16,550 nt of DNA, from assembly GCA_036675505.1 (NCBI GenBank), contig JAKFEW010000051.1, positions 1 to 16,550 on the forward strand. Reading direction: 5' to 3'. The position numbers and the translations under genes were made by a program. Shown piece after piece: positions 1 to 7,252 of this stretch (positions are counted from its first letter, which is position 1; the number at the start of each line of letters is the position of its first letter). The notes under the pieces are model-generated. The model worked only from the letters and a program-made list of their open reading frames with translations. It did not search any database and was not told the DNA's origin. Origin of the DNA: JAKFEW01 sp036675505 (lineage in GTDB: Bacteria > Cyanobacteriota > Sericytochromatia > S15B-MN24 > JAQBPE01).

Positions 1-1365
1 CGCGGCGGCGGGAGGCGCTGGCGGGGCGCCTGCGGACGCCGGCACGGGGTGAGCGTTGGGCCCGAGCGGGGGGATACCCGCCGCCAGGGCCGGCCGCGGC
101 GACGCGACCGGGCCGGGTGGTTCCAGCGGTGCGGTGCCGTTGAAGAGCGGGAAGCGCACCCCGCCGTGACCGAAGCTCGTCCGGAGCGGTACCCCATGCA
201 CCTGCACCCCCGGTGGCGCGACGGCGGTGGCGGTCGGCGCGAGGGCCTGGTCGACGACGATCCAGGCGCCCGGCACGGTTGCGCCGATCGGCAGCAAATC
301 GCCAGGCTCCCAGGGAGGCGTCGAGACGCTCCGACCGCCAGGCAGCGAATGCGCCCATGCGCGCATGAGCGGATCGGGCTCGAGCAACACCACGTGCGCC
401 GGCGCGGGCGGAACGGCCGGCTCGAGCGGCCGGCCCGGCGACAGCGTGAGCGCCGGCCAGGGGGAGTCGTCCAGCGCCAGGGCCACGCCCGCCTCGCGTG
501 CGGCGGCGAGCAGGGCCGCCGGCGCGCCGGCCGCCAGGCGATCCCCCTCGTTGCCGGGGGCGGGGCGACGGGCCAGGCGGACGCCGCTCGGGTCGCCCGC
601 GATCACCAGCGTCCCGCCGGGCGAGAGCGAGTCTGCGAGGATCCCCACGGCCTGGTCGAGCATGCGGAGGAACGGCCCCGGCGACGCGAGGAGCGTGCCG
701 CCGGTTTCGTCCATCGCCAGCCGAACGCCGGCGAGCGCGGCGGGGATCGCGCGGTGGGCGGCGATCGCCCCCAGCATCGCCACCAGCCCGATCGGCCGTG
801 GCGGGCCGTCGTCTGCGAACGCAGCCTGCAGTTCGAGCTGCGCCAGGTGTTCGGCCATGATCGGCGCGAGCAGCCCGCGGACCGCGGGCTGCCGCTCACC
901 GACGGCCAGGCAAGCCGCGATCCAGTGCCCGTGCTTGCCGTCGCACGCCCGCCCCGCGAGCCGACGGGCGCGGGCCCACAGCGCGTCGAGGCCCACCGGG
1001 TCCGCGGGCGCGACGGGGCCGTTGCGCACGAGCGCGGCCGCGGGCGGGGTGGTGAGGATGCCCGCGGGCTCCGCCTCCACCGCCGTGGCGAGGACCCCGA
1101 CCTCCGGGCGGTCCACCCAGATCCAGGGCGCCGGGCCATCGGGGGCCGCGTCGCGCCAGGCGGCGATCACCACGGGGTCCGCGGGCAGCACGGCGCCGGC
1201 CGGCCGCACCATGGCGGCCAGACGCCGTAACTCGTCGGCGTCGCCCACGAGCGAAGGCGTGAACCCGTGGCCCTCCACCCAGGCGGCGAGCAGGTGCGGC
1301 ACGAGGTCACCCGGGTGGACGATGACGAACGGCGCCGCGGCCGCGCCCCGGCCGCGCGCGCTCAC
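1..1365 (-). CDS. Partial protein with degenerate receiver-like and histidine-kinase-like segments
   Basis: The frame is open on the minus strand from GTG at 1365 to the window edge (455 codons, no stop), so the C-terminus is missing. The GTG overlaps the upstream regulator's TGA as GTGA, with GAGG at 1374-1377 as ribosome binding site; GTG at 1368 is an equal alternative. No signal peptide or membrane segment is visible. Residues about 12-115 follow a receiver layout (PFVIVHPGD, later GILTTPP) but lack the acidic pocket, the Asp acceptor and the Lys. Residues about 192-310 resemble a histidine-kinase core: LRMLDQAVGILADSLSPGG sits where an N-box would be, but its Asn residues are gone. Residues about 323-395 begin like a second receiver (HVVLLEPDPLMRAW). 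The segment from about 412 on is Pro/Ala-rich. It is the third gene of a unit with a real kinase and regulator. I infer a non-catalytic signalling scaffold; the domain readings come from pattern resemblance only. Confidence 0.72.
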   Translation of the reverse strand, partial: MSARGRGAAAAPFVIVHPGDLVPHLLAAWVEGHGFTPSLVGDADELRRLAAMVRPAGAVLPADPVVIAAWRDAAPDGPAPWIWVDRPEVGVLATAVEAEPAGILTTPPAAALVRNGPVAPADPVGLDALWARARRLAGRACDGKHGHWIAACLAVGERQPAVRGLLAPIMAEHLAQLELQAAFADDGPPRPIGLVAMLGAIAAHRAIPAALAGVRLAMDETGGTLLASPGPFLRMLDQAVGILADSLSPGGTLVIAGDPSGVRLARRPAPGNEGDRLAAGAPAALLAAAREAGVALALDDSPWPALTLSPGRPLEPAVPPAPAHVVLLEPDPLMRAWAHSLPGGRSVSTPPWEPGDLLPIGATVPGAWIVVDQALAPTATAVAPPGVQVHGVPLRTSFGHGGVRFPLFNGTAPLEPPGPVASPRPALAAGIPPLGPNAHPVPASAGAPPAPPAAA

Positions 1366-1775
1366 CACGCGAACCTCGTGGCCGCGTTCAGCCCATGATC
1401 GGGCCGGGTCTCGAGCCAGTGGGCGACCTTGGCCTCGAGCGTCTCGAGGTCGAAGGGCTTCGCGACGTAGTCGTCGGCACCCCGGGCGTAAGCGGCCGTC
1501 ACCACCTCGGCGTCGCGCTCCACCGAGAACATGACGATCGGCACGCGGTCGAGGTACGGGCGCCGGCGCAGGCGCTCCAGCGTCCGCAGCCCGTCCAGGC
1601 GCGGCATGTGGATGTCGAGCAGGATCACGTCGGGCACCAGGCTCGCCGTGATGTCCAGCGCCTCCAGGCCCGTCGCGGCCTCCTCGACGCGCAGCACGGC
1701 GTCGCCGAGGGCCTCGCGGACGAAGGCGCGGATCCGCGGCTCATCGTCGACGACCAGCACGACGCGGTGGTTCAT
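1362..1775 (-). CDS. Single-domain CheY-like response regulator
   Basis: This 137-residue protein is one receiver domain with no output domain. The acidic pocket is D10-D11-E12, the phospho-acceptor is D54 in VILLDIHMP, the switch Ser is S84 in IVMFSVE, and K106 lies in YVAKPFD; all expected catalytic positions are present. The last 20 or so residues after the receiver (HWLETRPDHGLNAATRFAW) look like a short tail. The start ATG at 1775 overlaps the stop of the upstream histidine kinase as ATGA, and its own TGA overlaps the next gene's GTG. This indicates translational coupling and a matched kinase-regulator pair. With no DNA-binding or enzymatic domain, it probably acts by protein contact, as CheY or Spo0F do. 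The downstream degenerate receiver/kinase-like protein is the obvious candidate partner, which is inference. Confidence 0.95.
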   Translation of the reverse strand: MNHRVVLVVDDEPRIRAFVREALGDAVLRVEEAATGLEALDITASLVPDVILLDIHMPRLDGLRTLERLRRRPYLDRVPIVMFSVERDAEVVTAAYARGADDYVAKPFDLETLEAKVAHWLETRPDHGLNAATRFAW

Positions 1776-2815
1776 GGGGCTCTCCTTTCGGCCGGCAACG
1801 CGAAGGCGAACGTGCTGCCTCGGCCGGGCTCGCTCTCGGCCCAGATCCGGCCGCCATGCGCCCGCACGATCGCCTCGGCGATCGCGAGCCCGAGCCCCGA
1901 GCCGCTGCCGGCGGCGCCGCGCGCCCGGTAGAACGGCTCGAACAGGCGGGCGAGGTCGTCGGGCGGGATGCCCGGGCCGCGGTCGATCACCGCGACGCGA
2001 ACCTCGCCGGCGTGCGTCCGGGCCTCGAGCCGCACGGGGGCGTCGGCGTCGGCGTGGCGATCCGCGTTGTCGAGCAGGTTCAGGATCACCTCGGTCAGGC
2101 GGGCGTCGTCCGCCCAGGCCGGCAGCGTGGCGGGCACCTCCAGGTCCACCCGCCGCCCCGGGTGGAGCGGCCGGAACGCCGCCGACACCTGCCCGATCAA
2201 TGCAGCGAGATCGATGGCCGCCGGCACCACCGTCAGCCGCCCGCCGGCGGACGCGGCGGCGTGGAGCCAGGCGTCGAGCACGGCCTGCTGGCGATCCACC
2301 TCGTCGAGCGCCCGGGCTACATACATTCGCTGGCGCTCATCGAGCACCGTGCGGGAACGCAAGAGGTCGAGGTAACCGCGGATCGAGACGAGCGGCGTCT
2401 TGGCCTCGTGCGAGAGCTCGGCGATCAGGCTGCGCCGACGCTCGGCGGCGGGATCGGCGGGGTTGGCTTCGCCGGCCGTCAACAACCACCAACCCTCGCC
2501 GAGCGGCCGCCAAACGAGGGCCACGAGCGGTCGCGCGCCGCCCCCCACGAGCAACTCGCCCACACGCGGCTCGGCCAGGAAGGCGGCCGCGGCGACCCGC
2601 ACCTCCGGCCCGAGCGACGCGAACAGCGCGTCGGGCTCGCAGGTGGCGCCGCCCGGCGTCGAGGCGACGAGGAAGGCGCCGTCGCTCCACAGGGCGGCGG
2701 GGACGCCGAAGGTCGCGAGCAACCGGGCGAGCATCGCAGGTGGAGCAGGAATGGCGCGCGGCGGCGCGGAAACAGGCTGGTCGAGCACGGCGTCATGGAC
2801 CTCCGGCTCCATCAT
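1772..2815 (-). CDS. Soluble sensor histidine kinase
   Basis: The protein has 347 residues. Residues 1-125 are a non-membrane sensory region without a family I can name. The dimerisation/phosphoacceptor motif SHEAKTPL carries H136, an EAK variant of the usual HELRTPL. The ATPase domain shows the N-box NLLDN (246-250), the G1 box D278-R-G-P-G, the F-box LFEPFYR (291-297) and the G2 box GSGLGLAIAE (305-314), so it should be catalytically competent. I see no transmembrane helix or signal peptide, so it probably senses a cytoplasmic signal or partner. I chose ATG 2815 (ATG 2812 is adjacent and in frame), with AGGCGG a few bases upstream. The frame continues open to 2974, but that extension is Arg/Lys-rich, lacks domain character and would overlap the divergent gene at 2922. 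Its stop overlaps the response regulator start by 4 nt, making them a cognate pair. Confidence 0.94.
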   Translation of the reverse strand: MMEPEVHDAVLDQPVSAPPRAIPAPPAMLARLLATFGVPAALWSDGAFLVASTPGGATCEPDALFASLGPEVRVAAAAFLAEPRVGELLVGGGARPLVALVWRPLGEGWWLLTAGEANPADPAAERRRSLIAELSHEAKTPLVSIRGYLDLLRSRTVLDERQRMYVARALDEVDRQQAVLDAWLHAAASAGGRLTVVPAAIDLAALIGQVSAAFRPLHPGRRVDLEVPATLPAWADDARLTEVILNLLDNADRHADADAPVRLEARTHAGEVRVAVIDRGPGIPPDDLARLFEPFYRARGAAGSGSGLGLAIAEAIVRAHGGRIWAESEPGRGSTFAFALPAERRAP

Positions 2816-2921
2816 CGGCCGTCCGCCTGTCAACGTCTTCCGGGTAATCCCCGGACGGCGCTCGGCCAATCCCCCGTTCGTGCGGTAAGATGGACGGGTC
2901 GCCCCCTTCCGAGCCTTCCCG
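2816..2921. promoter_or_regulatory. Divergent intergenic region with weak plus-strand -10 candidate
   Basis: These 106 bp separate the minus-strand kinase unit from the plus-strand LOG gene and must hold the promoters of both unless transcription enters from elsewhere. On the plus strand TAAGAT at 2886-2891 fits a -10 hexamer about 30 nt before the LOG start, but no convincing -35 lies 16-18 nt upstream. No good minus-strand promoter pair is visible. TTGACA (minus strand, 2833-2828) lies too close to the kinase start to drive it. Confidence 0.25.
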
Positions 2922-3503
2922 ATGCGTGATTTGAAAACCCTGTGCGTCTTCTGCGGCGCCTCCTCCCCCACCAACGCGCTCTACACGCAGGCGATGCACG
3001 CCCTGGCCGAAGAGATGCTGCGCCGCACGATCGGCCTGGTCTACGGCGGCGGCCGCGTCGGGCTGATGGGCGTCGTGGCCGAGCAGGTGCTCTTCGGCGG
3101 CGGCCACGTGCTCGGCGTGATCCCGCACCAGCTGCAGCGACGCGAGGTGGCGCACCTCGGCGTCTCGGAGCTGATCGTGGTCGACACCATGCATGAGCGC
3201 AAGGCGATCATGTATGAGCGCGCGGACGCGTTCATCATCATGCCGGGCGGCTTCGGCACGCTCGACGAGGCGATGGAGATCCTGACCTGGAAGCAGCTCG
3301 GCATCCACGACAAGCCGATCGTGTTCGTGAACGTGGCGGGTTACTACGACGGCATCAAGGCGTTCTTCCACCGCGCGGTCGAGGAAGGCCTGCTCAAGGC
3401 CGAGTACTTCCCGCTCTTCCACTTCGTGGACGACGTGGCCGGCCTCTTCACGTACCTCGATGGCTACGAGCCGAGCCAGAAGAGCATCACGCCCTGGGCG
3501 TAG
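2922..3503 (+). CDS. LOG/TIGR00730-family nucleoside-5'-monophosphate phosphoribohydrolase
   Basis: The 193-residue length is typical of the family. It shows the Rossmann-like opening (LCVFCGASSP, 7-16), the phosphate-binding YGGGRVGLMG (41-50), and the family signature PGGFGTLDE (108-116), preceded by MHERK (90-94). In characterised LOG proteins the Arg before and the Glu of the PGGxGTxxE motif are catalytic; both are present. Such enzymes split adenosine or cytokinin riboside 5'-monophosphate into free base and ribose 5-phosphate. In bacteria without cytokinin signalling they are probably nucleotide-recycling or housekeeping enzymes (the older label 'lysine decarboxylase-like' is wrong for this group). 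The start is ATG with no clear Shine-Dalgarno sequence. It stands alone: divergent from the kinase unit and 240 bp from the next gene. Confidence 0.95.
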   Translation: MRDLKTLCVFCGASSPTNALYTQAMHALAEEMLRRTIGLVYGGGRVGLMGVVAEQVLFGGGHVLGVIPHQLQRREVAHLGVSELIVVDTMHERKAIMYERADAFIIMPGGFGTLDEAMEILTWKQLGIHDKPIVFVNVAGYYDGIKAFFHRAVEEGLLKAEYFPLFHFVDDVAGLFTYLDGYEPSQKSITPWA

Positions 3504-3555
3504 CCCGGAAATTCAAGGTGCTTAACAATCCGGATCTGGGCTGTATGCTTGGACC

Positions 3556-3577
3556 CGCGCGTTCGCGCGTCGACGCG
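3556..3577. repeat. Overlapping short palindromes downstream of LOG gene
   Basis: CGCGCG-TT-CGCGCG (3556-3569) is directly interlocked with the perfect 12-bp palindrome CGCGTCGACGCG (3566-3577), about 50 bp past the LOG stop codon. The two share bases, so only one can fold at a time in RNA. There is no T-tract, so this is a poor intrinsic terminator. It could be a protein-binding site or simply chance in GC-rich DNA. Confidence 0.3.
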
Positions 3578-3654
3578 ACCCGCACCTGACAAGCAACAGT
3601 TTGTTACAGCAATGTGAAGAATAAGGCGGCAAGCGGATTTCCAGGTTTTAGCCA

Positions 3655-3663
3655 TGGTAATGT
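3655..3663 (+). promoter_or_regulatory. Candidate extended -10 promoter for the pseudokinase-ATPase gene
   Basis: TG-G-TAATGT (TG at 3655-3656, hexamer at 3658-3663) fits the extended -10 pattern TGnTAnnnT and lies in an AT-richer island (about 3590-3680) that stands out from the GC-rich surroundings. The -35 position has only a weak match (around 3635-3640), which extended -10 promoters tolerate. Transcription would start near 3670, giving a leader of about 74 nt that contains the hairpin at 3695-3710. An imperfect inverted repeat at 3593-3607 (GCAACA, 3-nt spacer, TGTTAC) lies upstream and could be an operator. Confidence 0.35.
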
Positions 3664-3694
3664 GCGGTATGGAGAGAATGACCTGAACCGCAGG

Positions 3695-3710
3695 GTCCCT
3701 TGCCAGGGAC
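3695..3710 (+). other. Stem-loop in the leader of the pseudokinase-ATPase gene
   Basis: GTCCCT-TGCC-AGGGAC is a perfect 6-bp stem with a 4-nt loop, flanked by GGG and ACCC that could add partial pairing. It ends 33 nt before the start codon and 18 nt before the Shine-Dalgarno sequence GGAAGG (3729-3734). There is no T-tract. It may stabilise the leader or modulate translation; nothing more can be read from it. Confidence 0.35.
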
Positions 3711-3743
3711 GGTGACCCGACACCTGCTGGAAGGCACACCCCC

Positions 3744-6700
3744 ATGGACCACCACCCCTTGCCCACGCCCTTCCCCACCCTGACCGAGCGCGCCTCGGAC
3801 GACGCCACAGGCCTCGCCCTGCGGCTCGCCCACGAGCGCCTGCGCGGGCTGGCCCACCCGCACCTGGCCCGCGCGCTGGACGCCGGCCAGGACGAAGCGG
3901 GCGGCTGGTGGGCGACGCGCGAGCGCCTCGTGCCGGTGGGCAGCAAGATCGACGCGACGGACCTCGCCGCCTGGCTGCCGGGCTGGCTCGCCGGGCTCGG
4001 CGCGCTGCACGCCGCGGGGCTCGTCCACGGCGCGCTCCGGCCCGACGCCTTCGGCCTCGACGCCGACGGCACGCCCCGGCTCGCGGACCTCGGCCGCGGC
4101 TGGCGCATCGGCCAGGTGGCCGACGGCGCGCTCTGCGCCGCCGCCCGACCCTTCGCGGCCCCCGAGGTGCTCGCCGAAGGGCGCGTCGACGCCCGTGCGG
4201 ACCTCTATGCCGTCGGCGCGCTCTGCCACTGGTGGCTGGTCGGCGAGGCGCCCTCGGCCGACGCCGACCTGCTGGCCGACAAGCTCGAATCGCTGCCCGA
4301 GCCGTGGAGCGAGGTGATCGGCATGCTGATCCGCCCCTACCCCGCCCGTCGGCCGGCCGCGGTGGCCGACGCGCTGGCCCCGCTCGGCATCGAGACGGCG
4401 GCTTCCGGTCCCACCCGCCAGGTCGCGCCGCTGGTCGGCCGCCGCGCCGAGCTCGAGCGCCTGCTCGCGGCCGCCGACGACGTCGCCGAGGTGGGCGCCG
4501 GGCGCGTCGTCGCGATCGCCGGCCCCGAGGGCGCGGGCAAATCACGCCTGATGGCCGAGCTGCGTCACCGTCTGCTGGCGCGTGGCTGGAACGCGCTGGT
4601 CGGCCGCCCGGAGGGCCGCACGACGGGCGCCCCCTATGGCGCCTGGACCACCGTCGTCGCCCGGCTGCTCGAGCAGGCCGGCCCCGTGGCCGCCGAAGCC
4701 ACCCCCGTGGTCGCGGCGATCCTGCCGGGCTCGCACGGCGCGCCCGCCACGGCGCTCGAGCCGCGCGCCGAGATGCTGCGCCTGTGCCGGGCGATCGCCT
4801 CGCTCGTCGAGGAGGCCGCCGCGAGCGCGCCGCTGATCCTTTGCCTCGAAGACTGGCACACGGCCGACCCCGCGAGCCGCGAGCTGCTGGCCTACCTCGA
4901 TCGCGCGCTGCCCGCCGTGCCGTACCTGATCGTGGTCGCCACGCGAGCAGATGCCTCGGGCGCCGACGTGGGGCCCGTGAACGACGTGGTGCCGCTCGGT
5001 CCGCTCGGCGGCGGCGATGCCCGTACCTGCTGGCGCGGGGCCTTCGGGGGCGATCGCCCCGCCAGGTGGGACGCCGCGCTCGAAGAATCGGCGGGCAACC
5101 CCGGGATGCTGAACGCGCTGGCCGACGCCTGTGCGCCGCACATCGGCACCGGCCGCCGTGGCGGCCGGGCGGGCGCCGTGCTCGCCGAGCTCGCTCCTGC
5201 CCGCACGCTGCCCGCGCTGTGGACGCAGCGGCTCGCCGCCGCCTCGACCGCGGCCCGCATGCTCGCGGCCGCGGCCGCTGTGGCGGGTCCACGCGCGGGG
5301 CTCGGGCTGCTCGGCCAGATCGCGCAGCTCGACGGCGAAGGCGCGGACGGGCTGCTGGCCGCCGCCCAGGAGCTCATCACCCTCGGCGCGCTGGTGCCCG
5401 AGGCCGAGGGCCTCACGCTCGCAGCGCCCGCCGAAGCCGCGCTGGCGGACGTGGACGGCGCTCAGGTGCGTACCCACCACGCGGACGCGTTGGCCTACTG
5501 GCGCACCGCCGCGCAGCTCGGCGCCGAAGTCGCGCCGGCGCTGCTCGCGCGCCACGCGCTCGCCTCCGATGATGCGGCGGCCGGGCTGTGGTACGCCACG
5601 GCCGCCGCGCGCGCCGCCCTGGGAATCTACGCGCTCGACGAGGCCGAGGCCTGGCTCGATGGCGCGGCCGATCGCCTGGCGAACTTGCCCGCGACCCCGC
5701 CGACCTGGCGGCTGGACCTCGACGAGGCCCGCGGCGACCTGGCCCGCTTCCGCGCCCGCGGCGCTGAGGCCGAGGTCTTCTACCGCGCCGCCGTCGGCCT
5801 GGCCGAGGTCGCGGCGCCGGCCCGCGCGGCCCAGCTGCGCACGAGCCTGGGCATCGCGCTGAACCTGAGCACGCGCAGCGACGAAGCCGGCGGCCTGTTC
5901 CTCGAGGCCGCGGCCGACGCGCGCGCGCCTGAAGCCGCCCGCCTGCGCGCCGCCACCTACGCCGCCCGCCACGCCGTGCGCCACGGCCGGGCCGACGAGG
6001 CGATCGCGCTGGCCCGCGCCGTCGCCGAGCACGCCGACGCGCCCGCGCTGCTGCGCGGCGAGGCCCTCGGCCTGCTCGGCCTGATCCACGCCACGGTGCC
6101 CGGCCAGCGGATCCAGACCGGCCTCGCCTACCTCGACCGGGCCCGCTCGCTGGCCCGCGAGTCCGGCGATCGGCTCGCGATGCTCAACGCGAGCATGCTC
6201 AGCGGCAACGCCTTCTACGCCCTCGGCCGGCTGCGCCACGCGCGCACCAGCTTCGAGCGGTACGCGCTGCTCTGCCAGGAGCTCGGCCTGCCGGACGAGG
6301 CGGCCTGCGCCACGCTGAACCTGGCCCAGGTGGCCTTCGCGCAGGGCCGCTTCCAGGAAGCCTGGGACCGGGCGCGCTCGGGCGCGGTCGCCGCGGGCTC
6401 GATCGGCAACCGCGTCTACGAGGCCTTCGGCTGGGCCTACGCCGGCGTCGCCGGCTGCCACCTCGGCCAGATCGCCGAGGCGGAACGCGCGCTCGTCGAA
6501 GGCGAGGCGATCGCCCGCGACCTCGGTGGCTACATGCGCGCCCAGGTCGACATCGCGCGCCTCGAGGCGCTGATCTTCCTGGGCCGCTTCGGCCGCGCCG
6601 AGGAGCTCGGCCTCACGCTCGCGGGCGTGCCCGAGGTCGCCACCGGCGAGTTCCAGGGCGCCCACGCGCTGCTGATGGCCCAGCTCTACGAGCTCGCGGG

Positions 6701-7250
6701 CGAGGTGGACACCGCCGTCGAATACATGGGCAACGCGCGCAGGGTGGCTGAAGTCGCCGGCAACGCGACGCTGCTGGCCTCCGTGCACCTGGGCGCCGCG
6801 CAGGTCGCGCTGCGCGCTGGCCAGCTTGCGCTCGCCGAGGCCCGCGGCGCCGATGCGCTCACCGCCGCCGAGTCGGTCGGCGCGATGCTCAGCGCCCTGC
6901 GTGCTCATATGCTGCTCGCCCGCGTGCGCTGGTCGCTGGGGCGCCCCACCGAGGCCGGCGAACACCTCGCCACCGCCGGCTCGCTGGCGCGCGACCTCGG
7001 CAGCCCGCACTGGCAGGCGATGGTCTGGCAGACCGCCTCGCGCTACGCCGAAGACAGCGGCAGCCTCCGCCACAAGGCGGCCGCCTTCCTGCATTTCTAC
7101 ACCAACCAGCTGCCGCCGCTCGCGCGTCAGGAGTTCTTGCGCTGGCCGGAGCGCCGCGACGTGTTCACCGGGCGTGCCACCGGCGCGCTCGAGGCCATCG
7201 TCGCGTGCGCCCCCATCACACCGCTGCCCGGCAGGGAGGCTCGGGCCTGA
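3744..7250 (+). CDS. Pseudokinase - STAND/AAA ATPase - TPR fusion protein
   Basis: The protein has 1168 residues. Residues about 1-216 follow the protein-kinase C-lobe: HGALRPDAF (95-103) replaces HRDLKPxN, losing the catalytic Asp and Asn. ADLG (114-117) and APE (139-141) survive. The glycine loop is absent and the beta-3 Lys seems to be Arg27. An in-frame stop at 3684-3686 rules out a longer N-lobe. Residues about 230-560 are an AAA_16/COG3899-type NTPase: LVGRRAEL at 230, Walker A GPEGAGKS (260-267), Walker B LILCLED (364-370). Residues about 600-1130 are Ala/Leu-rich helical repeats of TPR type, as in PknK/MalT-like regulators, but no LuxR DNA-binding domain follows. It is cytoplasmic, with no signal peptide. 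The start is set by GGAAGG at 3729-3734. It probably works as a nucleotide-controlled switch and scaffold, with the dead kinase lobe binding rather than phosphorylating. The next gene follows after 2 nt. Confidence 0.9.
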   Translation: MDHHPLPTPFPTLTERASDDATGLALRLAHERLRGLAHPHLARALDAGQDEAGGWWATRERLVPVGSKIDATDLAAWLPGWLAGLGALHAAGLVHGALRPDAFGLDADGTPRLADLGRGWRIGQVADGALCAAARPFAAPEVLAEGRVDARADLYAVGALCHWWLVGEAPSADADLLADKLESLPEPWSEVIGMLIRPYPARRPAAVADALAPLGIETAASGPTRQVAPLVGRRAELERLLAAADDVAEVGAGRVVAIAGPEGAGKSRLMAELRHRLLARGWNALVGRPEGRTTGAPYGAWTTVVARLLEQAGPVAAEATPVVAAILPGSHGAPATALEPRAEMLRLCRAIASLVEEAAASAPLILCLEDWHTADPASRELLAYLDRALPAVPYLIVVATRADASGADVGPVNDVVPLGPLGGGDARTCWRGAFGGDRPARWDAALEESAGNPGMLNALADACAPHIGTGRRGGRAGAVLAELAPARTLPALWTQRLAAASTAARMLAAAAAVAGPRAGLGLLGQIAQLDGEGADGLLAAAQELITLGALVPEAEGLTLAAPAEAALADVDGAQVRTHHADALAYWRTAAQLGAEVAPALLARHALASDDAAAGLWYATAAARAALGIYALDEAEAWLDGAADRLANLPATPPTWRLDLDEARGDLARFRARGAEAEVFYRAAVGLAEVAAPARAAQLRTSLGIALNLSTRSDEAGGLFLEAAADARAPEAARLRAATYAARHAVRHGRADEAIALARAVAEHADAPALLRGEALGLLGLIHATVPGQRIQTGLAYLDRARSLARESGDRLAMLNASMLSGNAFYALGRLRHARTSFERYALLCQELGLPDEAACATLNLAQVAFAQGRFQEAWDRARSGAVAAGSIGNRVYEAFGWAYAGVAGCHLGQIAEAERALVEGEAIARDLGGYMRAQVDIARLEALIFLGRFGRAEELGLTLAGVPEVATGEFQGAHALLMAQLYELAGEVDTAVEYMGNARRVAEVAGNATLLASVHLGAAQVALRAGQLALAEARGADALTAAESVGAMLSALRAHMLLARVRWSLGRPTEAGEHLATAGSLARDLGSPHWQAMVWQTASRYAEDSGSLRHKAAAFLHFYTNQLPPLARQEFLRWPERRDVFTGRATGALEAIVACAPITPLPGREARA

Positions 7251-7252
7251 TC

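Noticed and set aside
603..1139. Minus-strand 178-codon frame inside the first gene
   Set aside because: Ser/Arg-rich translation typical of a shifted frame; the continuous minus-strand frame ending at the window edge is far more protein-like.
49..1230. Long plus-strand open frames over 49-1534
   Set aside because: Arg/Gly/Pro-rich products without domain character; they mirror the minus-strand frame open from 1365 to the edge, which has receiver- and kinase-like patterns and fits the operon.
1366..1420. Upstream extension of the first gene, where the frame reads WAERGHEVRVV like a glycosyltransferase opening
   Set aside because: This stretch lies inside the response regulator coding sequence, and GTG 1365/1368 with GAGG fits an overlap start. 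The resemblance is probably coincidence, although it keeps another fold possible.
2828..2833. Perfect TTGACA on the minus strand before the kinase
   Set aside because: A -10 at the right distance would fall inside the kinase coding region and no such hexamer is present.
2816..2974. Extended N-terminus of the histidine kinase to 2974
   Set aside because: It would overlap the divergent LOG gene by over 50 bp and adds a basic stretch with no domain; ATG 2815 has a better ribosome binding site.
4542..7094. 850-codon minus-strand open frame opposite the ATPase-TPR gene
   Set aside because: A product of GC-rich codon structure; repetitive Gly/Arg/Glu composition, no motifs, no start signal, and opposite a gene with clear Walker and TPR patterns.
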